DNA of 64,000 bases, from positions 372,001-436,000 of the forward strand of contig JBLXEY010000003.1 in NCBI GenBank assembly GCA_048262655.1. Direction: 5' to 3'. A program made the translations under genes and the position numbers. This DNA is from JABMNT01 sp048262655. GTDB lineage: Bacteria > Pseudomonadota > Alphaproteobacteria > Rhodospirillales > Casp-alpha2. Below, in pieces: positions 55,191 to 64,000 of this stretch. Numbering within the stretch: the stretch's first letter is position 1; each line of letters opens with the position of its first letter. Below the pieces are notes generated by a model. It was not told where the DNA came from. It made no database searches and worked only from the letters and a program-made list of their open reading frames with translations.

Positions 55191-57098
55191 ATGTCAGATT
55201 TTATAGATAACGTCCGAAAAAATGCAGAAGCCGTCGGTGGGGTCGGATATTGGTCGTGGAACCTTGGCACCAATGAGGTTTATTGGTCGGCCGAATGCTA
55301 CAAAATTTATGGCCGCGACCCGGAAACCTGGGTTCCCGGACCCGATAATTATAATATGGATATTTTCGATGATGACAGAGAGATCATGATCGAGAAAACA
55401 CGACCCCAAATCGCCAAGCGAGAACGCTATCATCTGGTGTATCGATATTATAAAGGCAGCGACCGTGACAACTTAATCTGGGTCCGCACGGACTGCGATT
55501 TTATGATGAACGATCACGACGAATTATGCATCATCGGTGTTACGCGCGATATTACGGAACAAAAGCAAACAGAGTTCGCCCTTGAAAACAGCCGAAAACG
55601 TTTTGAGGCATTCGCTGACGCGACATCTGATTGGTTTTGGGAAATGGATGAGAACCTGCGGTTTACCTACATGTCTAAACGTGTTGAAAAAACCATGGGG
55701 ATTCCTGTTTCTTTTTTCCTGGGTAAAACGCGCCGTGAGGTCGCAGGTGAAGTCATTGATAATGAAAAGTGGCGAAAACATTTTGCGGATTTAGAAGCGC
55801 GTCGGCCATTTCGGGATTTTAGGTTCCTGCGTAAGGCGCACGATGGCAGTGTCTTGTATGTCACGACAAGTGGTATTCCGGTATTTGATGAGGCAGGAAC
55901 CTTTAAGGGATATTCTGGAGCCTCCTCAAGCCTCACTGGGCGATTAGGTGAGGAGGAAAAGGCCCATTTGGTTCATGAGCAACTGGCTGTTGCAATTAAC
56001 GCGCTTTCAGATGCCTTCGTTTTATGGGACCCGCAGGACCGCCTTGTTGTCTGCAATCATCAGTTTCGTACGATCAACAAAGACATCATCGAGGCAACGG
56101 AACCCGGCACGCGATTTAAAGACCATATTCGTGCCATTCTGGATAATGAGGGCTATCCCGCCATGAAAGGGAAAGAAGAAGCGTGGCTATCTGAACGCAT
56201 AAAGCGCCATGCGAACCCGGCACACTCTTTTGAGGTTGTTAGCAAATCCGGTCAGTGGTTTTTGATTAAAGAACAAAAATTGCTCGATGGCAGTACCATA
56301 ACAATTATCAGCGATGTCACGGAACGGAAAAAACAGGAACAAGATTTGCACCTTGCCATCCAAAATGCGGAATTTGCAAACCGTGCTAAGGGCGATTTTT
56401 TGGCACATATGACGCACGAGCTTAGAACTCCACTCAATGCGATCATTGGGTTTTCGCAGATTTGTGAAAGTGAAATGTTCGGGAAGCAATCAAATCCTAA
56501 GTATGTGGAATATGCATCAGATATTCGTGTCGCCAGTACACACTTGCTCGATGTGATCTCGGATGTGCTTGATGTTTCGAAACTTGAAAAAGGTGAGTAC
56601 CAGATTGATGAGTCCGTCTTTCCAATTGAAAACGCGATTGAGGCATGTTTAACGATGGTCGCAGGGCGTGCGGCAGCAAAACAAATTACTGTAAATTCGT
56701 CTGTCGAACCAGAGATTGGTCAACTCAAGGCAGACCAACGGCTTTTTAAACAGATAATCCTCAATTTACTCAGCAATTCGATCAAGTTCACCTCGGATGG
56801 TGGTGAGATATCAATCACAGTTTGTGTGGCTACGGATCAAGGCATCATTATTTCGGTGATCGATAATGGCAAGGGGATCGCGAGCGAGGATATCGACAAG
56901 ATATTGGAACCCTATGTTCAGGTTCGCGATAATCCGGCTCTTGCTTATGGCGGGACGGGTCTGGGGCTGCCGATTGTCAAGGGGCTGACCGAGCTTCACG
57001 GCGGTAATTTTGCAATTGAGAGTGAACTGGGAGTGGGGACCAAAGCGACAGTCCATTTGCCTCATGCGCGTACGGTCGCCGCGGGATTGAAGGGCTAA
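55191..57098 (+). CDS. Three-PAS histidine kinase, soluble
   Basis: 635 residues, no membrane helix. PAS domains at about 10-125, 135-260 and 270-380, then HisKA with the phospho-His in MTHELRTPLNAIIGFSQ (~409) and a HATPase ending GGTGLGLPIVKGLTELHGG. A cytosolic sensor; PAS domains may bind flavin, haem or small ligands. No response regulator adjoins it, so its partner is encoded elsewhere. Confidence 0.88.
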   Translation: MSDFIDNVRKNAEAVGGVGYWSWNLGTNEVYWSAECYKIYGRDPETWVPGPDNYNMDIFDDDREIMIEKTRPQIAKRERYHLVYRYYKGSDRDNLIWVRTDCDFMMNDHDELCIIGVTRDITEQKQTEFALENSRKRFEAFADATSDWFWEMDENLRFTYMSKRVEKTMGIPVSFFLGKTRREVAGEVIDNEKWRKHFADLEARRPFRDFRFLRKAHDGSVLYVTTSGIPVFDEAGTFKGYSGASSSLTGRLGEEEKAHLVHEQLAVAINALSDAFVLWDPQDRLVVCNHQFRTINKDIIEATEPGTRFKDHIRAILDNEGYPAMKGKEEAWLSERIKRHANPAHSFEVVSKSGQWFLIKEQKLLDGSTITIISDVTERKKQEQDLHLAIQNAEFANRAKGDFLAHMTHELRTPLNAIIGFSQICESEMFGKQSNPKYVEYASDIRVASTHLLDVISDVLDVSKLEKGEYQIDESVFPIENAIEACLTMVAGRAAAKQITVNSSVEPEIGQLKADQRLFKQIILNLLSNSIKFTSDGGEISITVCVATDQGIIISVIDNGKGIASEDIDKILEPYVQVRDNPALAYGGTGLGLPIVKGLTELHGGNFAIESELGVGTKATVHLPHARTVAAGLKG

Positions 57099-57109
57099 TG
57101 GAATGAGAT

Positions 57110-57143
57110 TACGGATCAGCCACCCGTAGGAGGCCGATCCGTA
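57110..57143. terminator. Bidirectional-type hairpin between the PAS kinase and NIPSNAP genes
   Basis: TACGGATC / GATCCGTA arms, 8 bp, followed on the plus strand by an AT-rich stretch (ATTTTATTT). Lies between convergent genes. Confidence 0.5.
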
Positions 57144-57152
57144 TGGAGAATT

Positions 57153-57482
57153 TTATTTAGGTGGATTGAAGTCGAAAAAATCCACTGGAACCATTAAACG
57201 ATTATCTTGTTTGACCAGTGCGCCAAGTTCGGCGCTGCGTTTTGTGTAAGCCAGCCAATCTGGATCCGCCCACATAGCTGCGCGTTTTGCTTCACGGTCG
57301 CCGGCGTTTTCATAAACCCACATGTGGACATATTCGTTGGGGTCACCTGTCTCGGTCTTTAAATAGGCCAATGGTGTGCCCAGATGTTTGGTCTGCGGCG
57401 CTTTCCCATATTGGGCATAAAGTTCCATATGAGCTTTCAAAGTTCCCGGTTTAACCCTGTATGTACGAACGTCTATGAGCAT
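57153..57482 (-). CDS. NIPSNAP-family protein
   Basis: 109 residues, dimeric alpha-beta-barrel-like: DVRTYRVKPGTLKAHMELYAQYG (two adjacent motifs) and EYVHMWVYENAGDREAKR. Function unknown; often near catabolic genes. Confidence 0.85.
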   Translation of the reverse strand: MLIDVRTYRVKPGTLKAHMELYAQYGKAPQTKHLGTPLAYLKTETGDPNEYVHMWVYENAGDREAKRAAMWADPDWLAYTKRSAELGALVKQDNRLMVPVDFFDFNPPK

Positions 57483-57586
57483 AGTAAATTCCCTAAGTTA
57501 TCAAATTGAAGAGTTGCGAGCGATACTTTTGCGCCCTTGAAGCCGCAAATCAACGATGAAATTGGCAAATCTCGGATAAATTATTC

Positions 57587-58978
57587 TCAGGTGGACGTCG
57601 GTATACGGACCTGGACACACGTCCCTTTATCCTGTGCTCCCGTGACTATCGACACATCACCTCCGTAGCATCTGGCGATTTCGCGAACAATGGGCAATCC
57701 CAAACCGCAACCATCACTATCGGCTGCGCCGGACCCCCGGTAAAACCGCTCGAAAACATGTTCACGATCCTCCTCTCGAATTCCCGGGCCATCATCGATG
57801 ACTTCCAAGAGGTTTTGAGAACCAGCTCTATCAAGCCGAACGGTGACCAGGCTATGGGCAGGACAATAAGAGATTGCATTATGAATGAGGTTGCGAAGCA
57901 GTTCCTCAAAAAGCGTTGGGTCGCCGCGCGCGTGCAGGGGCTGCGCGCGAATCTCCAAGCCAAGATCAATATCCTTTTCAATTGCCCTTGGAACCATATT
58001 CTGCGTTACCTGTGTGCAGACATCACAAAGGTCAAAAAGCTCAAAAACAGTCTCGCCTGTGTCCGGGGTGGCTCTTGCCAGACTCAGGAGTTGGGTAACC
58101 ATCCGGCTTGTTTGACTGGTAGCATCTCTAAGATGGCCAAGGGTTTTGTTAATTTCCTTTGGGTCTGTCTCGCCCAGCGCCACTTCGGTCTGCGCCTGAA
58201 TCGCCGCCAGAGGCGTACGCAACTGGTGCGCTGCGTTGGCCGTAAACCGTTGCATTGCCGTCATTGAGGCACCCAGTCGAAGCATCAGTTGATTTATGGC
58301 CCCGACCAGATTGCTAACTTCGTAAGGAACCTCATGCAATATGGGTCTTAAGTCTTTTGGGCTACGTCGATGCAGAGCCTGTTCCAGATTGGATAGCGGG
58401 CGTAACCCCCATCCAAGCCCAATCCATAAAATCAGGCTGGCAACGATAATCAGTACTGCTTGGCGCAGTGCTGCACTGGAAAACATTTCATTTATAAGCG
58501 CCGTACGCGATTCGACAGTTTCCGCGACTTTGATCGTCACTCGCCCCGACAGGCGCGGACTGGAAACAAACCGATAAACGACACCAACCCGAATTTTCAT
58601 TCCCTTGTAAGAATCGTCGAAAAATAGCGGGCGATTTGGCAAGGCCTTGAGTTCTGCAGGGACTTCAGGCAAATCCGAATAACCTGTGATAAAAGTATCG
58701 TCGGGGCCAAGCACCTGGTAGAAAACACGATCCTGCGCGGCTGATGTCAGCATTTCCAGAGCTACGTAGGGAACATCAACCAAAATCTCGTTGCTCTCGA
58801 TTACCACGCGTTCTGCAATTGCCAAGGCGGATCCCAGCAAGACCCGGTCATAGGCGAGGTTCGCCGCCTTTTCAGCGCTGGAACGAACTTCCAGCAGCAT
58901 TAATGCGCTGATGGCGCCCAGCGGCAAAATCAACCAAAGCGCCAGTCTCCTTCTTAAAGATTTATTGCGCCACTTCAT
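57587..58978 (-). CDS. tctE: TctE-like sensor histidine kinase
   Basis: 463 residues. Two membrane helices (~12-30, ~175-195) around a periplasmic sensor, then HAMP-like, HisKA with His251 in AAHQLRTPLAAIQ, and HATPase. Belongs with the response regulator (4-nt overlap) and the binding protein and transporter downstream. Likely senses tricarboxylates or related acids. Confidence 0.87.
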   Translation of the reverse strand: MKWRNKSLRRRLALWLILPLGAISALMLLEVRSSAEKAANLAYDRVLLGSALAIAERVVIESNEILVDVPYVALEMLTSAAQDRVFYQVLGPDDTFITGYSDLPEVPAELKALPNRPLFFDDSYKGMKIRVGVVYRFVSSPRLSGRVTIKVAETVESRTALINEMFSSAALRQAVLIIVASLILWIGLGWGLRPLSNLEQALHRRSPKDLRPILHEVPYEVSNLVGAINQLMLRLGASMTAMQRFTANAAHQLRTPLAAIQAQTEVALGETDPKEINKTLGHLRDATSQTSRMVTQLLSLARATPDTGETVFELFDLCDVCTQVTQNMVPRAIEKDIDLGLEIRAQPLHARGDPTLFEELLRNLIHNAISYCPAHSLVTVRLDRAGSQNLLEVIDDGPGIREEDREHVFERFYRGSGAADSDGCGLGLPIVREIARCYGGDVSIVTGAQDKGTCVQVRIPTST

Positions 58979-59640
58979 CGGTGATCCATCAAATAACCCA
59001 GACCTCGAACCGTGCGGATTTCAATTCCTGCCGGTTTTAGTCGTTTGCGGAGTCGACTGACATAGATTTCAATAGCATTCGGAGAAATTTCATCATCAAA
59101 GCTCGCCAGCCCATCAGCTAATTGTTCCTTGTTGACGACATGGCCGGCTCTGTTGAGAAGGAGTTCGAGAACTCCCAGCTCTCGTTTTGGCAGATTCTGT
59201 GGGACGTCATTGACCCAGGCTCGGCGGGCGACGCTGCTAAAACGGAGACCGCCCAGAAGAATTTCCGGTGAACTGGATCCACCTCTTCGACGCAATAAGG
59301 CGCGCACTCTGGCTTCCAGCTCAGCCAGCTCGAAGGGTTTGGTTAAATAGTCGTCAGCCCCAAGGTCCAGACCCGCGACGCGGTCTTCGATCCCGTCACG
59401 CGCTGTCAAGATCAGAACCTGAGCATCATCGCCGCGGCGCCTCAAGCGGCGTAGAATTTCGATACCATCAATGCCCGGTAAGTTCAGATCCAATATTATG
59501 AGATCATAAGTCTGAATAGAAAGAATTCCATCGGCGTCTTCTCCATCGCCTGACGCATCGACGGCATAGCCGATTTTGCTCAACGTACGCGTGATGCCAT
59601 CAGCAAGTGCTGAATTGTCTTCGACAAGAAAAATCCTCAT
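58975..59640 (-). CDS. tctD: TctD-like OmpR-family response regulator
   Basis: 221 residues. Receiver (Asp51 in IILDLNLPGIDG, Lys in YLTKPFELAELEARV) and an OmpR winged helix (NAIEIYVSRLRKRLKPAG). Divergent from the binding-protein gene, which it probably regulates along with tctCBA. Confidence 0.9.
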   Translation of the reverse strand: MRIFLVEDNSALADGITRTLSKIGYAVDASGDGEDADGILSIQTYDLIILDLNLPGIDGIEILRRLRRRGDDAQVLILTARDGIEDRVAGLDLGADDYLTKPFELAELEARVRALLRRRGGSSSPEILLGGLRFSSVARRAWVNDVPQNLPKRELGVLELLLNRAGHVVNKEQLADGLASFDDEISPNAIEIYVSRLRKRLKPAGIEIRTVRGLGYLMDHR

Positions 59641-59687
59641 GATGTAATGGTAGACTATGCAGCAGGGATAATGAATAGGGCAAATTT

Positions 59688-60764
59688 ATGCGGTTAATGG
59701 TTTTCTTTGCAATCTTGTCGATCGTTCTGTCGATGACAAGCGCGATGGCAGAGAGTTATTATTTTAAAACTAAAAGGGACAATATCGGTTCGCCTGCAAC
59801 AGTAACGATTTATAGCACAACCGATATCGATATTGCGCGACCCTTGATTTCAGCCTTTCAGGATATTTATCCGCATATCGGCGTTTCTTACCATGATCTT
59901 CAGAGCCTAGATCTCTATGACCGGGTCATACGTGAAAGTGATGAGAAGCGGGAAACCGCGGACTTCGTCTTTAGCTCTGCAATGGACCTGCAGATGAAAC
60001 TGGCCAACGATGGCTACGCCGCGGCGTATCAGTCCGAAACGACCCTTGGAGTTCCAGGCTGGGCGAATTGGCGGAACGAAGCGTTTGGTGTCACTTATGA
60101 ACCTGCAGTCATTGTCTACAACAAATCTTATTTTAAGGATCGTGAGGTGCCAAAAACACGAGCCGATCTGGAAGTGTTGCTTAATCAGGATAATTCAGAT
60201 TTTTTCGGCAGGATCGCGACTTACGATGTGCAGCGCAGCGGTTTTGGTTTGTTAATGTTAGCGCGGGACTTGGAACACTATCCCGATATCTGGAAACTGG
60301 TGAAAGCATTTGGTCGCAACGGTGTTAAGCTCTATACGTCGACAGCGGCCATCCTTGATCGGGTTAGCCAAGGCAAGTCGGCACTTGGCTATAATGTATT
60401 GGGATCGTATGCACGGGCGCGGGCCAAACGGGACCCAGCCATACAGATTATCACGCCTCGGGATTTTACGGTGGTCCTATCGAGAATTGCGCTGATTCCC
60501 CGTTTCGCAAAATCACCTGCGACGGGCAAGTTGTTTCTGGACTACATCCTCTCTAGAACTGGCCAACAGGTTCTTGCCGAAAATACAGGCCTGAGTGCTA
60601 TTCATCCCCGGGTCGAAGGGCCTAATACTGCCAATGCATTGCGTCAGAATATTGGTGAAAGTTTACGGCCAATAAAAGTCGGACCTGGGCTGTTGGTTTA
60701 TCTGGATCAGGTCAAGCGTGCGAAACTTCTGAAAAAATGGGAACAATCTTTGAACGGTCGTTAA
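59688..60764 (+). CDS. Periplasmic binding protein (ABC type 1 / TctDE-associated)
   Basis: 358 residues with a signal peptide. Body like iron(III)-type extracellular binding proteins: VTIYSTTDIDIARPLISAFQ and GWANWRNEAFGVTYEPAVIV (two adjacent parts). No ABC permease adjoins; genes of this kind commonly sit between tctDE and the Tct transporter and may present ligand to the kinase (inference). Confidence 0.82.
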   Translation: MRLMVFFAILSIVLSMTSAMAESYYFKTKRDNIGSPATVTIYSTTDIDIARPLISAFQDIYPHIGVSYHDLQSLDLYDRVIRESDEKRETADFVFSSAMDLQMKLANDGYAAAYQSETTLGVPGWANWRNEAFGVTYEPAVIVYNKSYFKDREVPKTRADLEVLLNQDNSDFFGRIATYDVQRSGFGLLMLARDLEHYPDIWKLVKAFGRNGVKLYTSTAAILDRVSQGKSALGYNVLGSYARARAKRDPAIQIITPRDFTVVLSRIALIPRFAKSPATGKLFLDYILSRTGQQVLAENTGLSAIHPRVEGPNTANALRQNIGESLRPIKVGPGLLVYLDQVKRAKLLKKWEQSLNGR

Positions 60765-60790
60765 TCCAATAACGGACCTCTGTTTTTTTT
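60756..60790 (+). terminator. Terminator after the binding-protein gene
   Basis: Arms GGTCGTTA / TAACGGACC (one bulged base) overlap the stop, followed by TCTG and T8. Confidence 0.65.
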
Positions 60791-60957
60791 ACGTGGATGA
60801 CAGGTTGGCGAAGGGTTCTTTCTATAGGCTTCCTTCAGGTTGCTAATTAAACGCAGTTTCTTTGCGAATTGGGAGATGAAGAAACTTCAACTTTGTCAAA
60901 TTAAGACACAACCGCCAGCGGGATGTCTCGCGACTGAGTTCAATATGGGAGAATAAT

Positions 60958-61929
60958 ATGTTTCGTAAAACTTTCATCGCAGCGGCTGCCGCTGCGATTG
61001 TTTCTGTCAGCTATACACCAGTATCTTACGCTGCAGAGTGTATCGCGCCTGCCAACCCAGGCGGCGGTTGGGACTTTACCTGCCGTTCGATTTCCAAAAT
61101 CATGTATGACATCGGTGTTGTCGACAAACCTGTTCAAGTGACAAACATGGCAGGTGGCGGTGGCGGTCTTGCCTATTCGCACGTCGTTAACAAACGCAAT
61201 ACGGACGGTGACCTTATTGTTGCAGCGTCTTCTGCAACCGCCACGCGTCTGGCGCAAAATGCCTATGCGGGAATGACTTATGATCAGGTCCGGTTCCTGG
61301 GGTCCATCGGTGGAGATTATGGTATCATTGCCGTTGCTAAAGATTCACCCGTTCAAAACCTTGGCGATCTGGTAGATGCCGTGAAGTCGGATTCTTCAAA
61401 AGTTACGTTTGCAGGTGGCTCTGCCGCTGGCGGATTTGACCACTTGAAAGTCTTGATGACTTTAAAGAAAGCGGGTTACACGGACGTCACAAAAGTTAAG
61501 TACATTGGTGTTGACGGGGGCGGAGACGCCGTAACACAAATGATCGGTGGTCATGTACAGGCAATGACAGGTGATATTTCAGAAGTCGTAGGCTTTATGA
61601 AAAATGGCGATATACGTGTCATCGCGATTTTTGCTGAAGATCGCCTGCCCGGTGATTTCGCGTCCATCCCAACTGCTAAAGAGCAGGGATTTGACGTTGT
61701 CGCTCTGAATTGGCGCGGTCTATACGTACCCAAAGGTGTCTCGGATGCGGACTATAAAAAGTGGTCGATGGCGCTTGATAAAGTTGGCAAGTCACCGGAA
61801 TGGGAAAAAGCAATGGCCGCAAATGGCCTGATGCCCTTTCATAAAGTTGGAGATGATTTTCAAAACTACGTTGGTGGTTTGATGACTGAAATCGCCGACC
61901 TTTCACGGGAAATTGGCGTAATCAAATGA
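60958..61929 (+). CDS. tctC: TctC/Bug-family substrate-binding protein
   Basis: 323 residues. Signal peptide, then CIAPANPGGGWDFTCRSISK, a Bug-family ligand-grip segment, and MAGGGGGLAY. Captures a carboxylate for TctAB. Overlaps tctB by 4 nt. Confidence 0.92.
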   Translation: MFRKTFIAAAAAAIVSVSYTPVSYAAECIAPANPGGGWDFTCRSISKIMYDIGVVDKPVQVTNMAGGGGGLAYSHVVNKRNTDGDLIVAASSATATRLAQNAYAGMTYDQVRFLGSIGGDYGIIAVAKDSPVQNLGDLVDAVKSDSSKVTFAGGSAAGGFDHLKVLMTLKKAGYTDVTKVKYIGVDGGGDAVTQMIGGHVQAMTGDISEVVGFMKNGDIRVIAIFAEDRLPGDFASIPTAKEQGFDVVALNWRGLYVPKGVSDADYKKWSMALDKVGKSPEWEKAMAANGLMPFHKVGDDFQNYVGGLMTEIADLSREIGVIK

Positions 61930-62366
61930 AATCGGACCGATTATTCGGTCTGATAACACTTACTGTGGCGCTCGCGTATATTGCGAGCGCCACACAAATT
62001 CAGACCTCGTTCATCATGGACCCGATGGGACCAAAGTCCTTTCCGATCATCATTGGCAGTGTCATGGGTCTTGCAGCGCTGATACCGATCTTTAAGCCCG
62101 ATCCCGACCCAGTATGGCCAAACCGTTCCAATCTGATGAAAATTACCAGCGCGCTAATTGTGCTTGTTGGATACGCTCTGGTGATAAACGATCTGGGTTT
62201 TCTGATTTCCACAACTCTTGCGGCCGGACTGGTTAGCTATCAGATCAAATCGAACGCCAAACAAGCGGCCTTGATCGGTGTATCGCTCTCCGCTGTTTTA
62301 TTCGCTGTGTTTAATCTTTTCCTGGGTCTCAGCCTTGCTGGATGGCCAAAATTTCTTGGACTTTGA
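61926..62366 (+). CDS. tctB: TctB small membrane subunit
   Basis: 146 residues, four helices: MDPMGPKSFPIIIGSVMGLA is characteristic. Partner of TctA in the tripartite tricarboxylate transporter. Confidence 0.88.
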   Translation: MKSDRLFGLITLTVALAYIASATQIQTSFIMDPMGPKSFPIIIGSVMGLAALIPIFKPDPDPVWPNRSNLMKITSALIVLVGYALVINDLGFLISTTLAAGLVSYQIKSNAKQAALIGVSLSAVLFAVFNLFLGLSLAGWPKFLGL

Positions 62367-62378
62367 GGGCGGCTCGTT

Positions 62379-63884
62379 ATGGAATTATTTGATTTATTGG
62401 GCGTTGGCTTTTCAGTTGCTTTGACGCCTCAAAATCTCGGGCTCGCGGTTGCGGGTTGTATTCTCGGCACCATGATCGGCGCGTTGCCCGGCCTTGGCCC
62501 GTCTAACGGTGTTGCAATTCTTATCCCTTTGGCTTTCTCGCTCGGACTGGACGCCACATCATCATTGGTTTTGATGACCAGTGTCTATTATGGGGCGATG
62601 TACGGGGGACGTATTTCTTCTATTCTACTCAACATTCCCGGTGATGAACCGGCCCTGATGACAACACTAGACGGATACCCCATGGCGAAGCAGGGCAAGG
62701 CGGCTGAAGCTTTGGTGCTCTCCGGTGTTGCTTCGTTCGTTGGCGCCATGATTGCGACCTTGGGACTGATCTTGTTGGCACCCCTTTTGTCGAAAATTGC
62801 TTACCTTTTTGGTCCTGCGGAATACTTCGCGCTGTTCCTTCTGGCCTTTTGTACGCTGGGTGGGATCGCTTCCAACAATCAGGCAAAGGCTGCGATTGCC
62901 GCCGCCATTGGACTTGGTCTTGCGATGATTGGTTTGGATGGGAATACCGGCATGTCCCGATTGACGTTCGGGTCCCTACATTTGCTCGAAGGCATTGATT
63001 TTTTGGTTGCTATTGTTGGGTTGTTCGCCGTTTCCGAGGTTTTCATTTTTATAGAAAGTCAGGGTAAGGAATCGGCTGTTGGGGTTAAGCTTGGTAAAAT
63101 TACAATTCCCTGGAAAGACATGGTCGCGACGCGCTGGACAATGTTGCGGGGCACTGCCATCGGCTTTGTCGCTGGTGTTCTTCCGGGTGCTGGAGCTTCA
63201 CTCGGCAGCTTTCTGGCCTACATGGCCGAGAAGCGTGTTGCGAAAGACCCAGAAAAATTTGGCACGGGTGATCCGCGTGGCGTTGCAGCACCGGAAGCCG
63301 GCAATAATGCGGCTGCGGGTGGCGCGTTGATCCCGATGTTGACGCTGGGTGTGCCGGGCAGTGGGACAACCGCCGTATTGCTGGCCTTGCTCATGACCCT
63401 TAACATCACGCCCGGTCCAACGTTGTTTACAGATCGTCCGGATGTGGTTTGGGGGTTGATCGCGGCGCTTTTGATTGCCAACGTTGTCCTCCTGATCCTG
63501 AACGTTCCCATGGTGCGCTTGTTTGTGAAAATCCTTACCGTGCCTCCGCAAATCCTGTTGCCTGCGGTTACCATGGTATCGTTTGTCGGCATCTATTCAT
63601 TATCGGGAAGCAGCTTCGACCTGATGATGATGATTGCGTTTGGCTTGCTGGGCTACGCACTTCGTAAACTGGATGTGCCAACGGTTCCGATTATTCTGGG
63701 GATCCTGTTGGGGAATCACATGGAAGATAATCTGCGGCGTGCGATGGTTATTTCTGGTGGCGACTGGAAAATATTGTTTAGTTCCGGGCTTTCTATTGGC
63801 TTGTGGATCGCCGCCATAGGTGGTTTCATCGCTCCGATGTTTTTGCGTAAATTCCTGAGTAAACCGCAACGAATAACGGACTGA
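62379..63884 (+). CDS. tctA: TctA large membrane subunit
   Basis: 501 residues, about 12 helices. GTMIGALPGLGPSNGVAILIPL and GVLPGAGASLGSFLAYMAEK are the duplicated P-G-x-G motifs of the family. Proton- or sodium-driven carboxylate import. Confidence 0.93.
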   Translation: MELFDLLGVGFSVALTPQNLGLAVAGCILGTMIGALPGLGPSNGVAILIPLAFSLGLDATSSLVLMTSVYYGAMYGGRISSILLNIPGDEPALMTTLDGYPMAKQGKAAEALVLSGVASFVGAMIATLGLILLAPLLSKIAYLFGPAEYFALFLLAFCTLGGIASNNQAKAAIAAAIGLGLAMIGLDGNTGMSRLTFGSLHLLEGIDFLVAIVGLFAVSEVFIFIESQGKESAVGVKLGKITIPWKDMVATRWTMLRGTAIGFVAGVLPGAGASLGSFLAYMAEKRVAKDPEKFGTGDPRGVAAPEAGNNAAAGGALIPMLTLGVPGSGTTAVLLALLMTLNITPGPTLFTDRPDVVWGLIAALLIANVVLLILNVPMVRLFVKILTVPPQILLPAVTMVSFVGIYSLSGSSFDLMMMIAFGLLGYALRKLDVPTVPIILGILLGNHMEDNLRRAMVISGGDWKILFSSGLSIGLWIAAIGGFIAPMFLRKFLSKPQRITD

Positions 63885-63885
63885 T

Positions 63886-64000
63886 ATGACAACACGGGTA
63901 CTTGTTCCCTCAGGTGTTCTTGGCCTTGGCTTTGATAGCAAGGCGCTGGCGCGCGGTGTTTCAATGAAACCCGATATTATTTGTATCGATGGTGGCTCTA
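63886..64000 (+). CDS. AtuA-like (DUF1446) protein, N-terminal part cut by the window end
   Basis: The first 38 residues read VLVPSGVLGLGFD and KPDIICIDGGS, as in acyclic-terpene-utilisation AtuA family proteins (usual follow-on STDxGPxYLG). Starts one base after the tctA stop, so it is in the transporter operon. Truncated by the window edge, not by mutation. Assignment from a short stretch only. Confidence 0.55.
   Translation, partial: MTTRVLVPSGVLGLGFDSKALARGVSMKPDIICIDGGS

Noticed and set aside
1..64000. tRNA, rRNA, CRISPR, prophage or IS element
   Set aside because: None found by reading; a dedicated tRNA scan was not possible here.

Overview
This 64 kb window reads as a chromosomal segment of a free-living, probably marine, alphaproteobacterium, most likely from the Rhodospirillales/Kiloniellales/Sneathiellales neighbourhood. 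The evidence is a GapR (DUF2312) gene with a full CtrA-type box upstream, a DUF1289 protein, a class I PHA synthase, abundant organic-acid and amide-type importers, and moderate GC content judged by eye. The lineage is inferred, not proven. I saw no tRNA, rRNA, CRISPR array, IS element or prophage. Coding density is high and many genes overlap by 4 nt (ATGA).

Layout. (1) 28-5206: a SulP transporter carrying STAS and cyclic-nucleotide-binding domains, then a sensor-like membrane protein co-translated with a sensor/HAMP-MFS fusion. (2) 5346-10812: an S1C protease, DUF302 and YeeE/YedE sulfur-transport genes, a secreted cupredoxin-like protein, a SUMF1/FGE-family protein divergent from a secreted protein built of CNPC repeats, and an unrecognised conserved protein. 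(3) 10809-17944: a CoA-transferase/enoyl-CoA hydratase/aminotransferase operon, divergent from an FAD/Fe-S 2-hydroxyacid dehydrogenase with a GntR regulator. Two copies of an ATGAATTCAT palindrome lie between them. (4) 17994-26519: an RpiR-type regulator divergent from a branched-chain/amide-type ABC importer operon with a degenerate third ATPase, a cupin, a Gfo/Idh/MocA oxidoreductase and an SDR. Four copies of a GAATAAATATTC-like palindrome lie in the divergent promoter. (5) 26928-29038: a membrane class III adenylate cyclase and a HAD phosphatase, tail to tail.

(6) 29120-33273: pheT, pheS, rplT and rpmI on the minus strand. (7) 33424-36079: an AT-rich accessory operon of a Dam-type adenine methyltransferase, a four-helix membrane protein and a DGQHR-domain protein, a candidate DNA-modification or defence module. 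(8) 36301-37439: a HAD phosphatase and a MerF/GDCCVYC pair. (9) 37602-45420: PHA synthase, a GAF-PP2C-HATPase regulator, a STAS protein, a complete Mla/MCE lipid ABC transporter and an orphan CysC. (10) 45445-49748: GapR, a receiver-domain protein, a YbdK-type ligase, an N-formylglutamate amidohydrolase, DUF1289 and glyoxalase I. (11) 49872-57482: an Ada-like repair protein with an unknown co-translated partner, XdhC and MocA, DUF3179, a three-PAS histidine kinase and a NIPSNAP protein. (12) 57587-64000: a TctDE two-component system, a periplasmic binding protein, the TctCBA organic-acid transporter and the start of an AtuA-like gene cut by the window edge.

The strongest leads for undescribed biology are the CNPC-repeat protein paired with a SUMF1-family enzyme, the Dam/membrane/DGQHR operon, the sensor-MFS fusion with its co-translated companion, and the possible phospho-switch control of the Mla transporter. 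All are inferences from gene content and motifs; no database search was run.
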